This document shows, piece after piece, positions 45,494-54,773 of a stretch of 60,787 bases of DNA. Under the pieces are notes generated by a model that saw only the letters and a list, made by a program, of their open reading frames with translations, made no database searches and was not told where the DNA came from. The DNA comes from a virus. Position numbers and translations under genes: made by a program. Position 1 is the first letter of the stretch. Each line of letters begins with the position of its first letter. The DNA lies in IMG/VR virus record IMGVR_UViG_3300044823_000252, positions 1 to 60,787 of that record. One strand, 5' to 3'.

Positions 45494-45786
45494 TGCCCAG
45501 GCGCGCGAGTAGGGTCGTCGTCGCCGATCTCGACGACGCCGACCTCCTTGAGCGCGTGCTCGCGCGCACCGACTTGGACCCGTACGAGGCGGGCGTCTTC
45601 GCGGAGATGCTCGACAGGCTGCGGGAGCGCGCCGAGGAGTACGGCGACGGCGCGTACGGCCTGACCGACAGGCAGCGCGAGTGGGCTGAGCGAGCGCTCG
45701 CGCGAGTGAAGCGGAAGCTGACCGGGGCGGAGTTCGTCGAGGTGGTCCGGACGACCATCGGTAGAGATCTGAGGTTACGGACTTGA
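45493..45786 (+). CDS. Helical protein with LTDRQREWAERA motif
   Basis: 97 residues. Helices VADLDDADLLERVLARTDLD and AEMLDRLRERAEEY, then LTDRQREWAERALARVK, shared with the gene at 7426-7833. The pattern looks like a small helical adaptor seen near phage replication genes. The TTGA junction links it to the Dam gene. Function unknown. Confidence 0.65.
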   Translation: MPRRASRVVVADLDDADLLERVLARTDLDPYEAGVFAEMLDRLRERAEEYGDGAYGLTDRQREWAERALARVKRKLTGAEFVEVVRTTIGRDLRLRT

Positions 45787-46625
45787 ACCAACCGACCACC
45801 GATATTGACGAGACAGCCGTCCAGGCTGCGCCGTTCTTGAAAAGCGCAGGGGGGAAGCGCTCGCTCCTGCCCGAGATCCGCGAGCACGTACCTGCGTCGT
45901 TCGGGCGGTACTTCGAGCCGTTCGTCGGTGGTGGTGCCGTCTTCTTCGATCTCCACGCCGTCGGAAGGGCCGACCGTGCCTACCTTGGTGACGCCAACAT
46001 CCACTGGATAATGGCGTACGAGGCCGTCCGCGACGATGTCGACGACCTCATCACCGCGCTCTTGGCTCACGCCGTCAAGCACTCGGCGGAGCACTACTAC
46101 GCTGTGCGCGAGCAGTCGCCGACGTCGAGACTCGCCATAGCGGCGCGGGCGATCTACCTGAACAAGACGTGTTTCAACGGACTTCACCGCGTCAACAAAG
46201 CTGGCAAGTTCAACGTCCCGATCGGCCGGTACGCGAACCCGACGATCTGCGACGAGGCGAACCTGCGCGCCTGCTCGGTCGCGCTGCAGAGCGTGGAGCT
46301 CGCGCGCGGCGACTTCGCGTCGGTGATGGCGCACGCTCGGGCGGGCGACTTCGTCTACTTCGACTGCCCGTACGTGCCGGTGAGCGCGAGCAGTCACTTC
46401 ACCGGGTACACGTCAGGGGGGTTCGACTGGACCGACCAGGAGCGGCTCGCGTCCTGCGCGCGCCGACTCAAGAAGCAAGGCGTGTGCGTACTGCTCTCCA
46501 ACGCCGACCATCTGAGCGTACGCAGACTCTACAATGGCTTCGAGATGCAGACCGTGAAGGCGCGCCGCAACATCAACAGCAAGGCCGGCAAGCGCGGGGT
46601 GGTCGGCGAGCTGCTCATCTGGTGA
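45783..46625 (+). CDS. D12-class DNA adenine methyltransferase (Dam-like)
   Basis: 280 residues from a TTG at 45783. FLKSAGGKRSLL and EPFVGGGAVFF form the SAM-binding site, YLNKTCFNGLHRVN is the Dam target-recognition helix region, and VYFDCPYVP (Asp194-Tyr197) is the catalytic loop. The usual DPPY reads DCPY, an uncommon change that may alter activity. It probably methylates adenine to shield phage DNA. LLSNADH and the C-terminal INSKAGKRGVVGE match the family. Confidence 0.9.
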   Translation: MNQPTTDIDETAVQAAPFLKSAGGKRSLLPEIREHVPASFGRYFEPFVGGGAVFFDLHAVGRADRAYLGDANIHWIMAYEAVRDDVDDLITALLAHAVKHSAEHYYAVREQSPTSRLAIAARAIYLNKTCFNGLHRVNKAGKFNVPIGRYANPTICDEANLRACSVALQSVELARGDFASVMAHARAGDFVYFDCPYVPVSASSHFTGYTSGGFDWTDQERLASCARRLKKQGVCVLLSNADHLSVRRLYNGFEMQTVKARRNINSKAGKRGVVGELLIW

Positions 46626-46639
46626 AGGGAGTCGGTGCC

Positions 46640-47854
<1,215 letters not shown>

Positions 47855-47860
47855 CGGGCG

Positions 47861-48298
47861 ATGCGGAAGCGGACGATGCTGCACGGTTCGATCGCGAACG
47901 AGATCGTGATGGCGGTCGGGCTGCGGGCGATGGCGGACGCGATCGGCGAGGAAGTTGGCCCCGACGTCTCCTTTGCGCTCTTCGTCGACTGGAGAGACGG
48001 CAAGCCCATGTCCTACGTGTCCGACGTCCCCAGACCGCGCGTCATCCCGATCCTCGAAGATTGGCTCGCGAAGGCGGAGCACCTGCCCGGTCGGAGCGGC
48101 GGTCAGCTACGCGGCGCGCCGGTGCTCCAGGCCAAGTGCGCGGAGCTTGGCAAGCAGATGGTCGAGGAGGACATCGATGTCGCGCTGTTCCTCATCAAGT
48201 GGGGTGACGACGGCGAGGTCGCGTGGTTCTTGTCGATGGATCGCGGGCAAGATGTGGTGCGTGACTGGGTACAGTCGGAAAAACGATCAGGGAGCTGA
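47861..48298 (+). CDS. Hypothetical protein
   Basis: 145 residues. Helical start (IANEIVMAVGLRAMADAIGE), strand SFALFVDWRDGKPMSYV and a C-terminal alpha/beta segment (VEEDIDVALFLIKWGDDGEV). Lies six bases after rtcB. No catalytic motif recognised; a link to RNA repair is only positional. Confidence 0.65.
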   Translation: MRKRTMLHGSIANEIVMAVGLRAMADAIGEEVGPDVSFALFVDWRDGKPMSYVSDVPRPRVIPILEDWLAKAEHLPGRSGGQLRGAPVLQAKCAELGKQMVEEDIDVALFLIKWGDDGEVAWFLSMDRGQDVVRDWVQSEKRSGS

Positions 48299-48301
48299 GG
48301 G

Positions 48302-49195
48302 ATGCCGAAAGAATCGAGAGACGCGCTCAATGCGAAGGGTAAGACCGATGTCTACTACTTCGACCCGACCGACGTGGTCCTGGTCGAGAACAAGGCTTCC
48401 GCGCTCTACGACGAGCGGGTGGAGAACGACTTCAAGGAGTCGCTCGTCGTCAACATGATGTACCAGCCGGAGCCCGACGGGCCGCCGCAGGGCGTCCTCA
48501 AGGTACTCCTCGGCCGGCGCAACGCGGAGACTGGCAAGGTCGAGATCATCGACGGCAGGCAACGCACCAAAGCCTGCCGCGAGGCGAACCGTCGGCTCAA
48601 GAAACAGGGAGCGGAGCTACTTCGTCTGCCGGTGCTGCTCAAGCGCGCGAACGACGTGCGGTCGATGGCGATGCTTATCAGCTCCAACGAGCACACGACG
48701 GAAGACTCGCCGCTCAAGAAGGCCCACAAGGCGCAACGCTACATCGACCTTGGGCGCGACGAGTCGGAGGTGGGGGCTCTGCTTGGCCTCTCGCGGCAGT
48801 CGGTCAAGAGTCTACTGTCCTTGCTCGATGCACCCGCCTCCGTCAGAAACGCCGTCGAGATGGGCAAGATCACCGCGCGCGACGGCTACAAACTCGCACG
48901 CCTTGCTCCGGATGAGGCCAAGGTGAAGGTCGCGGAGCTACTCGAGCACGCGCCGCGAACGCCCGGCAAGAAACGGTCGCCTAACGCGAAGCGCGCGCGG
49001 GAGATCCTCGGCGGCGGCGAGCAGAAACTAGCGCCGGATCCCACCAACAGTCATACGACCAAGAAGGGAGAGGACGCGGTCGCGGAGTCCATCGCCGTGT
49101 GGATCGAGCGGACGTGGAACGGCGACGAGAACTGGGACGGGTCGCCGAAGGATATTCCTCAACGGATCCGCGCCGGGGAGTGGCGAAACAAATGA
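48302..49195 (+). CDS. ParB-like protein
   Basis: 297 residues. VEIIDGRQRTKACREANRR matches the ParB/Srx box with the arginine that contacts nucleotide; SSNEHTTEDSPLKKAHKA follows, then the HTH VGALLGLSRQSVKSLLSL. Phage ParB-like proteins may bind specific DNA sites in partition or act as nucleases. There is no ParA gene in this window. A basic linker (APRTPGKKRSPNAKRAR) and an acidic tail complete it. Confidence 0.85.
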   Translation: MPKESRDALNAKGKTDVYYFDPTDVVLVENKASALYDERVENDFKESLVVNMMYQPEPDGPPQGVLKVLLGRRNAETGKVEIIDGRQRTKACREANRRLKKQGAELLRLPVLLKRANDVRSMAMLISSNEHTTEDSPLKKAHKAQRYIDLGRDESEVGALLGLSRQSVKSLLSLLDAPASVRNAVEMGKITARDGYKLARLAPDEAKVKVAELLEHAPRTPGKKRSPNAKRAREILGGGEQKLAPDPTNSHTTKKGEDAVAESIAVWIERTWNGDENWDGSPKDIPQRIRAGEWRNK

Positions 49196-49365
49196 TGAAG
49201 CTTTGCGACTGCGCGGTCTGCGGCGAGCCTGTCCAGCGCCGGAAGTACCAAGCCGACACGGCGCGCGTCTGCTCGCCTCCGTGCGCGAGGCGGCTCGCCG
49301 TTCTCGAGCACCCGGACATCGACGTCAAGGGCAATCGCTGGAGGGATCAGCTCCCTCAAGCGTAG
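49192..49365 (+). CDS. Small zinc-binding protein
   Basis: 57 residues; ATGs at 49192 and 49195. CDCAVCGEPVQRRK and VCSPPCARRLAV are two cysteine groups of a short treble-clef or zinc ribbon, similar to phage zinc-finger proteins that recognise DNA or tRNA. Basic. Function unknown. Confidence 0.65.
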   Translation: MMKLCDCAVCGEPVQRRKYQADTARVCSPPCARRLAVLEHPDIDVKGNRWRDQLPQA

Positions 49366-49369
49366 AACC

Positions 49370-49648
49370 ATGACGGGGTACGACCTTACAACCATCGAGC
49401 GGCTCGCTGAGAAGATCGCCCAAGAGCACGGCCTCAGGCAGTCCTCCGATCTCTTCGCGCCCAAGAGGCACCCGACGGTCGTGCGGGCAAGAGACCATCT
49501 TTTTGCGGTCGTGAAGTGGTCGACAGGGTTCTCGTGGCCCGAGATGGCGGAGATCTTCGGGATGGACCACACGAGCATTCTCGTGGCCGTGAGGCGCCAC
49601 GAGATGCGCCTCAACGGTGAGGCACCAACCAAGAGAGAGAAACCGTAA
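49370..49648 (+). CDS. DnaA domain IV-like DNA-binding protein
   Basis: 92 residues. VVRARDHLFAVVKWSTG, then FSWPEMAEIFGMDHTSILV and AVRRHE, match the C-terminal DNA-binding domain of DnaA, in which the DHTTV loop and following helix read the DnaA box. It lacks the AAA+ domain, so it could mark an origin or compete with host DnaA. Candidate binding partner for the repeats at 31641-31795, though the box sequence differs. Confidence 0.85.
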   Translation: MTGYDLTTIERLAEKIAQEHGLRQSSDLFAPKRHPTVVRARDHLFAVVKWSTGFSWPEMAEIFGMDHTSILVAVRRHEMRLNGEAPTKREKP

Positions 49649-49674
49649 TCAACCCCGGCCTAAAGTCCGGAGCT

Positions 49675-50544
49675 TTGGAGATCAATCTCGATGGCTCGCA
49701 ACCAAGCATGAGCAAGCTCAGGATGTCGTTGGACCTTTCACTGCCTCTCGATGCAGTGACGCAGAAGATCGCGTTCATCGGGCGGACGGGGAGCGGCAAG
49801 ACGTACGCGGCGACCAAGCTCGCGGAACTCTTCGGTGAGGCGGGCGCGCAGTTTGTCGCGCTCGACCCGGTCGGCAAGTGGTGGAGCCTGAGGCTGCGCG
49901 CCGACGGCAAACCCTCCGGGCTCGACGTGCCTGTGTTCGGTGGACTGCACGGCGACCTGCCCCTCGAGCCGCTCATGGGCGCGCGGATCGCGGATCTCAT
50001 CGTCGACAGGCAGATCGCGGCGGTGCTCGACGTCAGTCAGTTCGAGCACAACACGGACAAGGCTCGATTCGCCGAGGCGTTCGCGACGCGGCTCTTCTAC
50101 AGGAAGAAGTCGGCGCCGAGCGCGATCCACCTCTTCGTAGAAGAGGCGCAGGAGTTCATACCGCAAAACCCGCAGGGCGAAGAGAAGCGGATGCTCGGCG
50201 CGTTCGAACGGATCGTCAAGCTCGGCCGCAACTTCGGCATCGGCGCGTCGCTCATCAGTCAGCGCCCGCAGGAAGTCAACAAGAAGGCGCTCAACCAGAC
50301 CGAGTGCCTCTTCGTCTTCCAGACGACCGGCACCCACGAACGCAAGGCCATCGACGCGTGGATCGCCGACAAGGGCATCGACGAGGACGACCGAGCGATG
50401 TCGAAAGAAGATGTAGCCGCGAATTGTGATCCGCCGTACGAAGCTGGCGGCGGCGGCTTCAACAACGCGCTGTCCAGGCTCCGCACCCTCGGCATCATCG
50501 AGGGCCGAAGTGAGATCAACCTGACCGAGCAACTTCGAGGATAA
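49675..50544 (+). CDS. HerA/FtsK-like ATPase
   Basis: Up to 289 residues; starts at a TTG (49675) or the ATG at 49708 are both possible and neither has a strong ribosome site. Walker A is IGRTGSGKTYAA; Walker B is IHLFVEEAQEFIP with the catalytic Glu; SLISQRPQEVNKKAL is the sensor region. Family members pump DNA through a hexameric ring, often with the NurA nuclease. Here it may act in DNA ejection, recombination or packaging. Confidence 0.88.
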   Translation: MEINLDGSQPSMSKLRMSLDLSLPLDAVTQKIAFIGRTGSGKTYAATKLAELFGEAGAQFVALDPVGKWWSLRLRADGKPSGLDVPVFGGLHGDLPLEPLMGARIADLIVDRQIAAVLDVSQFEHNTDKARFAEAFATRLFYRKKSAPSAIHLFVEEAQEFIPQNPQGEEKRMLGAFERIVKLGRNFGIGASLISQRPQEVNKKALNQTECLFVFQTTGTHERKAIDAWIADKGIDEDDRAMSKEDVAANCDPPYEAGGGGFNNALSRLRTLGIIEGRSEINLTEQLRG

Positions 50545-50556
50545 AAGGAGACGACC

Positions 50557-50703
50557 ATGGTGAAGAAGACGAAGGCGGCCAAGACGAAGTCCAGCAAGAA
50601 GGCCAACCGCAAGGGCACGCGCGGCGGATCGGTCGGTGGCAAGCCGCGCAAGTGCGGCATCTGCGGCAAGCTCGGTCACAACCGACGTACCCACGGCCGA
50701 TGA
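50557..50703 (+). CDS. Basic protein with CCH-type zinc knuckle
   Basis: 48 residues; AAAGGAGACGACC precedes the ATG. A Lys/Arg-rich, disordered start (KKTKAAKTKSSKKANRKG) followed by KCGICGKLGHNRRTHG, a CxxC-x4-H element with a final His, like the knuckle in the gene at 10883-11287. Such proteins bind RNA or ssDNA in other systems. Its stop overlaps the next start. Confidence 0.65.
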   Translation: MVKKTKAAKTKSSKKANRKGTRGGSVGGKPRKCGICGKLGHNRRTHGR

Positions 50704-50948
50704 GCGTATTTATTGGTAGCGTGCGGGGGCCGCACCACAATAGCCAGTACGACGCGGGTGAGGTGTGGAGCGACGCGAGCGGCGTTTCACTCAATCTGTT
50801 CGAGAGTAACGGCTCCGATCGTACGAGCATGGTAAAGGCCACACGTAAGCTCGACCCGGTCGCGGCGCGCAACCTCGCCGCGCTGCTCGTGCGCGCCTCC
50901 GAGGAGGCCGAGCGGATGCGCTCCGGTGGGAGGGTGAACGGATCGTGA
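50700..50948 (+). CDS. Small hypothetical protein
   Basis: 82 residues from the ATG at 50700. SVFIGSVRGPHHNSQYDAG, a beta stretch (GVSLNLFESNG) and a C-terminal helix (ARNLAALLVRASEEAERM). No motif recognised. GTGA links it to the next gene. Confidence 0.6.
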   Translation: MSVFIGSVRGPHHNSQYDAGEVWSDASGVSLNLFESNGSDRTSMVKATRKLDPVAARNLAALLVRASEEAERMRSGGRVNGS

Positions 50949-51331
50949 GGGTCTGGGTCATGACGAGCGGCGACTGCAGTGACACGCGCGTCGTCGCGGT
51001 CTTCACGGCGAGGGCCGACGCGGAGCGAGCCGAGGATCTTTTCGGCTGGAGCCCGATCGAGATGTACACCGACGTGCCGAACCTCGCGACCTTGCCGAAC
51101 GGCAAGCGCCCATTCTGCATGAGCGCCATCAAAAGAGATTACGGGAGCGACATGCCGAATTGCCGAGCGTACGAGGCGGACTACATCATCCCGCTGGAAA
51201 CGGCCTGGACGGGGGCTTTCCCAACCGGGCGCGACCAGTGGTTCGGGAGTATGTGGGCGGTCGACGAAGGTGAAGCTCTCCGCGAGGCGAACCGCAAGCT
51301 CCAGGAGATCCTGGGGGAGGTGTCTACGTGA
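50945..51331 (+). CDS. Hypothetical protein
   Basis: 128 residues from a GTG at 50945. RVWVMTSGDCSDTRVVAVF, then ARADAERAEDLFG and a GDCS segment, suggest a small alpha/beta protein. C-terminal helix EALREANRKLQEILGE. Immediately upstream of thyX. Function unknown. Confidence 0.6.
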   Translation: MRVWVMTSGDCSDTRVVAVFTARADAERAEDLFGWSPIEMYTDVPNLATLPNGKRPFCMSAIKRDYGSDMPNCRAYEADYIIPLETAWTGAFPTGRDQWFGSMWAVDEGEALREANRKLQEILGEVST

Positions 51332-52212
51332 GTTACGAGGCGAAGATCATCCTGGACAGCGTAGGCCCGAACGGCGTGCGCCTGACGACGTTCGAACTGT
51401 CTTACCCGCGCATCGTGCACGCCGAGTTGCTCACGCACCGTATGTTCTCGCGCAACAGCGCCTCGTCGCGCGCCATCCCGACCGAGAGGTTGCTCGGTCG
51501 GATCGAGGAGGACCCGGTGCTGCCGGTCTGGTGGGGGAAGAACCAATCTGGGATGGCTGCGCGCGAGGAGCTCGACGGCGAGGCGCTCGAGTCAGCGAAG
51601 CGTTTATGGCTCGAGGCCGTCATGAGCGGCGTGCGGTACGCGCGCGAGCTCGGGAACCTCGGCCTGCACAAGCAGGTCGCCAACCGCGCCGCCGAACTCG
51701 GCATGTTCATCACCGTCGTCGTGACGGCGACGGAGTTCGACAATTTCTTCGCACTCCGCGACCACACGGCCGCGCAGCCGGAGTTGGCCGACGTCGCCGG
51801 CAAAGCTCATCGACTGTGGCAGGCGAGCGAGCCGGAGCGACTCTCTGCCGGGATGTGGCACCTACCGTACGTGACCGGCTACGACGGGCACATCTTGGGC
51901 TATGGTCCGGACGACATCTGCCGGATCAGTATCGGCCGGTGCGCGGCCGTCAGCTACCTGAACCAGGACAAGCGCGACCCGCCCGCAGATCTAGCGCGCG
52001 CAGGCAAGCTCGCGGCGGCAGGGCACATGAGCCCCTTCGAGCACGTCGCGCAGGCGCTCACCGAGGAGCAGTGGGTGCTCTACGGCACCGAGTTGGTTGC
52101 TAGGTGGGTGGACCGTCGAGTCCCGATTGGCAACCTGTGGGGCTGGCGACAGTATCGTAAAGGGCTCAAGAACGAGCACGACTTCTCGAAGATCGGAGCC
52201 GACCATGCCTGA
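51328..52212 (+). CDS. thyX: Flavin-dependent thymidylate synthase (ThyX)
   Basis: 294 residues from a GTG at 51328. The signature LLTHRMFSRNSASSRAIP contains the ThyX motif (RHR-x7-S type, here HRMFSRNSASSR); NFFALRDHTAAQPEL and HMSPFEHVAQA match the flavin- and substrate-binding parts. It makes dTMP from dUMP with FAD, NADPH and methylene-folate. Supplying thymidine fits a phage that encodes thymine-modification genes. Confidence 0.92.
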   Translation: MSYEAKIILDSVGPNGVRLTTFELSYPRIVHAELLTHRMFSRNSASSRAIPTERLLGRIEEDPVLPVWWGKNQSGMAAREELDGEALESAKRLWLEAVMSGVRYARELGNLGLHKQVANRAAELGMFITVVVTATEFDNFFALRDHTAAQPELADVAGKAHRLWQASEPERLSAGMWHLPYVTGYDGHILGYGPDDICRISIGRCAAVSYLNQDKRDPPADLARAGKLAAAGHMSPFEHVAQALTEEQWVLYGTELVARWVDRRVPIGNLWGWRQYRKGLKNEHDFSKIGADHA

Positions 52213-52927
52213 CGACCGTGACGCCGAGGTGATTCGCCTCACTCTCCTGGTCGACGAGCTGACCGCGCAGCGTGACGCGTTCGGGCAGAAGGCGCTTCAG
52301 CTCCAGGATCGCGTGACCACGCTGGAGTCGGCGCGCGACGCGCGCCAGCGAGCGGTCCTGCAGTGGGTCGGCGGCACGTTCGGGCCGCTCGCGCGCACGC
52401 CCTACGAGCGCGCGCAGCGCGTGCTAGAGGAGGCGGTCGAGCTAGGCCAGGCAGAGGGTCTGACACCCGAGAGAACGCGCGCGGTCGTTGACCACGTCTA
52501 CGGCAAGCCCCCCGGAGATCCGGCGCAGGAGGCGGGCGGCCTCGGGGTGACGCTGCTCGCTTACTGTGAGGCGCGTGGGCTGTCGGCCGACGGGGAGGAG
52601 GTCCGGGAGTTCGACCGCGTGCTGTCGATCGACCCAGCGCAATTCCGCGCGCGGCACAACGCGAAGGCGGATGCGGGTATCGCAGTGCGGGCGCCCGAAG
52701 GGATCCCGAGCTGGAGTCCAGGAAACGTCCTGCATCTCAAGACCCAGCGCGACCAGCCGTACGGGTCGGTGCGCAAGTGCTGCGAGCGCTGCGGGGTCGC
52801 GCTCATTCCTCCCGAGCCGTTTCCGTGGACGGCGGACGAGGCGATCTACTACCACCCGCCTAGCGGGTTCGTGAACTGCGCGAGCGCGAAGGAGGATCAA
52901 GATGGAGACCGGCTGCCCGCACCCTGA
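52205..52927 (+). CDS. MazG-like NTP pyrophosphohydrolase with C-terminal zinc ribbon
   Basis: 240 residues from the ATG at 52205, overlapping thyX. A coiled-coil start (LTLLVDELTAQRDAFGQ). RAQRVLEEAVELGQAEGL and EAGGLGVTLLAYCEARGL match the paired Glu helices of MazG-type enzymes that coordinate magnesium and split NTPs. C-terminal CCERCGVALIPP is a separate zinc-like end. It may clean non-canonical nucleotides or lower alarmone levels. Confidence 0.8.
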   Translation: MPDDRDAEVIRLTLLVDELTAQRDAFGQKALQLQDRVTTLESARDARQRAVLQWVGGTFGPLARTPYERAQRVLEEAVELGQAEGLTPERTRAVVDHVYGKPPGDPAQEAGGLGVTLLAYCEARGLSADGEEVREFDRVLSIDPAQFRARHNAKADAGIAVRAPEGIPSWSPGNVLHLKTQRDQPYGSVRKCCERCGVALIPPEPFPWTADEAIYYHPPSGFVNCASAKEDQDGDRLPAP

Positions 52928-53195
52928 GTCCGCGATCGTCACCATCGAGACGGACATGACGGTCGTTTGGTGGTGTTCGCTCTGCGGTTCCATCGAAGAC
53001 AACAACGGTGAACACGGTGCGCCAGCCTGCACTTGGCGCGCTCCGACCGGGATCGTGCTCCCAGGATGGATGTGCGCCTGCGGAGTGTTCAACGGCTCGC
53101 TCAAAGAATTACTTGCGACGTGTCGCTTGTGCGGTACGCCTCGGTTGACAACCGATACCACTAACGATACTTCTGGAATGGGTGGCGAGTCGTGA
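52902..53195 (+). CDS. Zinc-binding hypothetical protein
   Basis: 97 residues. WWCSLCGSIEDNNG, then GWMCACGVFNG and CRLCGTPRLTT give three cysteine groups, enough for two zincs. Overlaps the upstream gene by about 25 bases. Function unknown; one of the densest Cys proteins in the window. Confidence 0.65.
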   Translation: METGCPHPESAIVTIETDMTVVWWCSLCGSIEDNNGEHGAPACTWRAPTGIVLPGWMCACGVFNGSLKELLATCRLCGTPRLTTDTTNDTSGMGGES

Positions 53196-53314
53196 GCGAT
53201 CCCGAGGACGACGTCTACTGTAAGGAGAACTGCCGCGAGCGGCGTAAGCCGTGCGCCCATTGTCTCGCGCAGCCGTCGCACGCTGCGCGACCGACGACTT
53301 ATCACCGAAGGTAA
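53192..53314 (+). CDS. Small cysteine-rich protein
   Basis: 40 residues from a GTG at 53192 overlapping the stop of the preceding gene. VYCKENCRERRKPCAHC is a compact zinc-like cluster, followed by a basic end. Below most length thresholds but supported by the GTGA junction. Confidence 0.55.
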   Translation: MSDPEDDVYCKENCRERRKPCAHCLAQPSHAARPTTYHRR

Positions 53315-53363
53315 ACCAACACTCACCCCACAACCCGTTCGCAACGCTACTGAGGAGAGACTC

Positions 53364-53606
53364 ATGACCGAAAAGGAAAAGCAGGCGCTCTGGATCGAGT
53401 TCGCGAAGGTTGCCGTGCAGAATTACGAGACACCGGACGACATCGACAACCTCGAAGACTTGGTCAACGACATCGCCGACTTCAGCGCCTCGGTAGCCGA
53501 CGCGATGGTCGAGGAGGCCGACGAGCGGTTCGGTGGTGGGCGCCGCCGGAGTGGTAGGTCGTCGCGCAGGCGACGGGACCCCGAAGACGGGCCGGAAGAG
53601 AAGTAA
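53364..53606 (+). CDS. Acidic protein with basic tail
   Basis: 80 residues; GAGGAGAGACTC precedes the ATG. Acidic helices (EFAKVAVQNYETPDD, DIADFSASVADAMVEEAD), then an Arg/Ser-rich tail (RRRSGRSSRRRRDPEDG). The charged halves suggest nucleic-acid binding with a regulatory helix. Function unknown. Confidence 0.65.
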   Translation: MTEKEKQALWIEFAKVAVQNYETPDDIDNLEDLVNDIADFSASVADAMVEEADERFGGGRRRSGRSSRRRRDPEDGPEEK

Positions 53607-53608
53607 GC

Positions 53609-53779
53609 GTGAGTCGACCTCCGTGCGCGCCGAGCTTCCGCGAACTCCGCGAGGGCCTGCCCGCCTTCGAATGGGTCGACAACGGGCAGGCCCACGTCGA
53701 GGCGCGCACGGTCGGGATCGTGCGCGGGTCCGTTCGAACGCTGGGAGAGGTTCGCGCCGAAGCGGCGCAGGGAGGTTGA
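53609..53779 (+). CDS. Small hypothetical protein
   Basis: 56 residues from a GTG at 53609, three bases after the upstream stop. SFRELREGLPAFEWVDNGQ, then VEARTVGIVRGSVRTLGEV, looks like a mixed alpha/beta fragment. No motif. Function unknown. Confidence 0.5.
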   Translation: MSRPPCAPSFRELREGLPAFEWVDNGQAHVEARTVGIVRGSVRTLGEVRAEAAQGG

Positions 53780-53785
53780 CTGATC

Positions 53786-54484
53786 ATGAAGACGTATTGG
53801 GATCTGTCGGAGAAAGAGCGCGCCGAGCTCTCGCGCGACGACGTCGCGAAGTTCATCGACGCGGAGCTGATGACCAAGGGCGTACTGTCCGTGCCGACGC
53901 TCGCGCTCGTGCCGGTGCCCGAGACCCAGGCGCCGACGACAACGCTGTACCAGATCGGCGACAGCTATAGCGGCATCGACCTCGCCTTCCGTACCGAGCA
54001 GGACGCCCGCGCGTTCGCGATCGGCGCGATGCGCATCGAGCGCGACTGGGAGTCGGACTCGTCATTCGTCCGCCCCATCACCGAGACGGCCGTGCGGACG
54101 GTGCCCATCGCCGAGCGCGACGCGGTGATGGCGATACGCCCGGCGCTCAAGGCCGCCAAGGTCGCGGCCGAGGAGAACCGCAAGCGCCGCGAAGCGCACG
54201 AGGCGCAGCAGCGCGAGGTCGAAAAAACGCTCGAGTCGATGTGGGCTGACTGGAACGCCTGCATCGCGAAGGCCGAGCGGATGTCTCGGATCCGGGAGAC
54301 CGCGGCGAAGTACAAGGCTCTGGCCGAGGGTGACTCCGGCATCGCGGGCCGATTTCTCCTCAAGGTCTTTCCGGCGAACAACGTGACCGAGGCCGAGGAC
54401 TGGTGCTCCGACTGGCCGCTCCCTATCGAGCGCTGCGCCGGGGTCGAACCCACGGGGCCGCAGCTCGCCGGAGGTGCGCCGTGA
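53786..54484 (+). CDS. Hypothetical protein with long helix
   Basis: 232 residues. DLSEKERAELSRDDVAKF at the start, a beta part (TTLYQIGDSYSGIDLAF), then a long charged helix (AAEENRKRREAHEAQQREVE) with coiled-coil potential, and an aromatic end. Might be structural or a scaffold. Function unknown. Confidence 0.65.
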   Translation: MKTYWDLSEKERAELSRDDVAKFIDAELMTKGVLSVPTLALVPVPETQAPTTTLYQIGDSYSGIDLAFRTEQDARAFAIGAMRIERDWESDSSFVRPITETAVRTVPIAERDAVMAIRPALKAAKVAAEENRKRREAHEAQQREVEKTLESMWADWNACIAKAERMSRIRETAAKYKALAEGDSGIAGRFLLKVFPANNVTEAEDWCSDWPLPIERCAGVEPTGPQLAGGAP

Positions 54485-54537
54485 AGCTCGAGGTAGGCTG
54501 GAGGCCCTGCTCGATCGAGCGGCGGTTGAGGCGATGA
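54481..54537 (+). CDS. Candidate 18-residue peptide
   Basis: A GTG at 54481 follows GGAGG by 6-7 bases and overlaps the previous stop; its TGA overlaps the ATG at 54534. Peptide MKLEVGWRPCSIERRLRR. May serve mainly to couple translation of the flanking genes. Confidence 0.35.
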   Translation: MKLEVGWRPCSIERRLRR

Positions 54538-54773
54538 ACGCGATCGACTGGGCGGAGCGCGTCCGGGTTCGGTTGCGTGGATCTGTAGGCCGCCCGCTCG
54601 ACGCGGCGATCGTTCTCGAGCGGGAGAATGCGGCCCGCCTCTGTGAGGATCTGGCTGACGAGTACCTCGCGAAAGGGATCGGGTGGAATTTTGACGCGGC
54701 CGTGGCGTTGGCCGATCGCATCCGATCCGGTAAGCGGTCGGCACCGAGGGGAATGGAGAGATCTGATGGGTGA
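54534..54773 (+). CDS. Small helical protein
   Basis: 79 residues from the ATG at 54534; an in-frame GTG at 54474 would add 20 residues that also look coding (GRLEALLDRAAVEAM). Helices WAERVRVRLRGSVG, AAIVLERENAARLCEDLA and FDAAVALADRIR. Function unknown. Confidence 0.55.
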   Translation: MNAIDWAERVRVRLRGSVGRPLDAAIVLERENAARLCEDLADEYLAKGIGWNFDAAVALADRIRSGKRSAPRGMERSDG

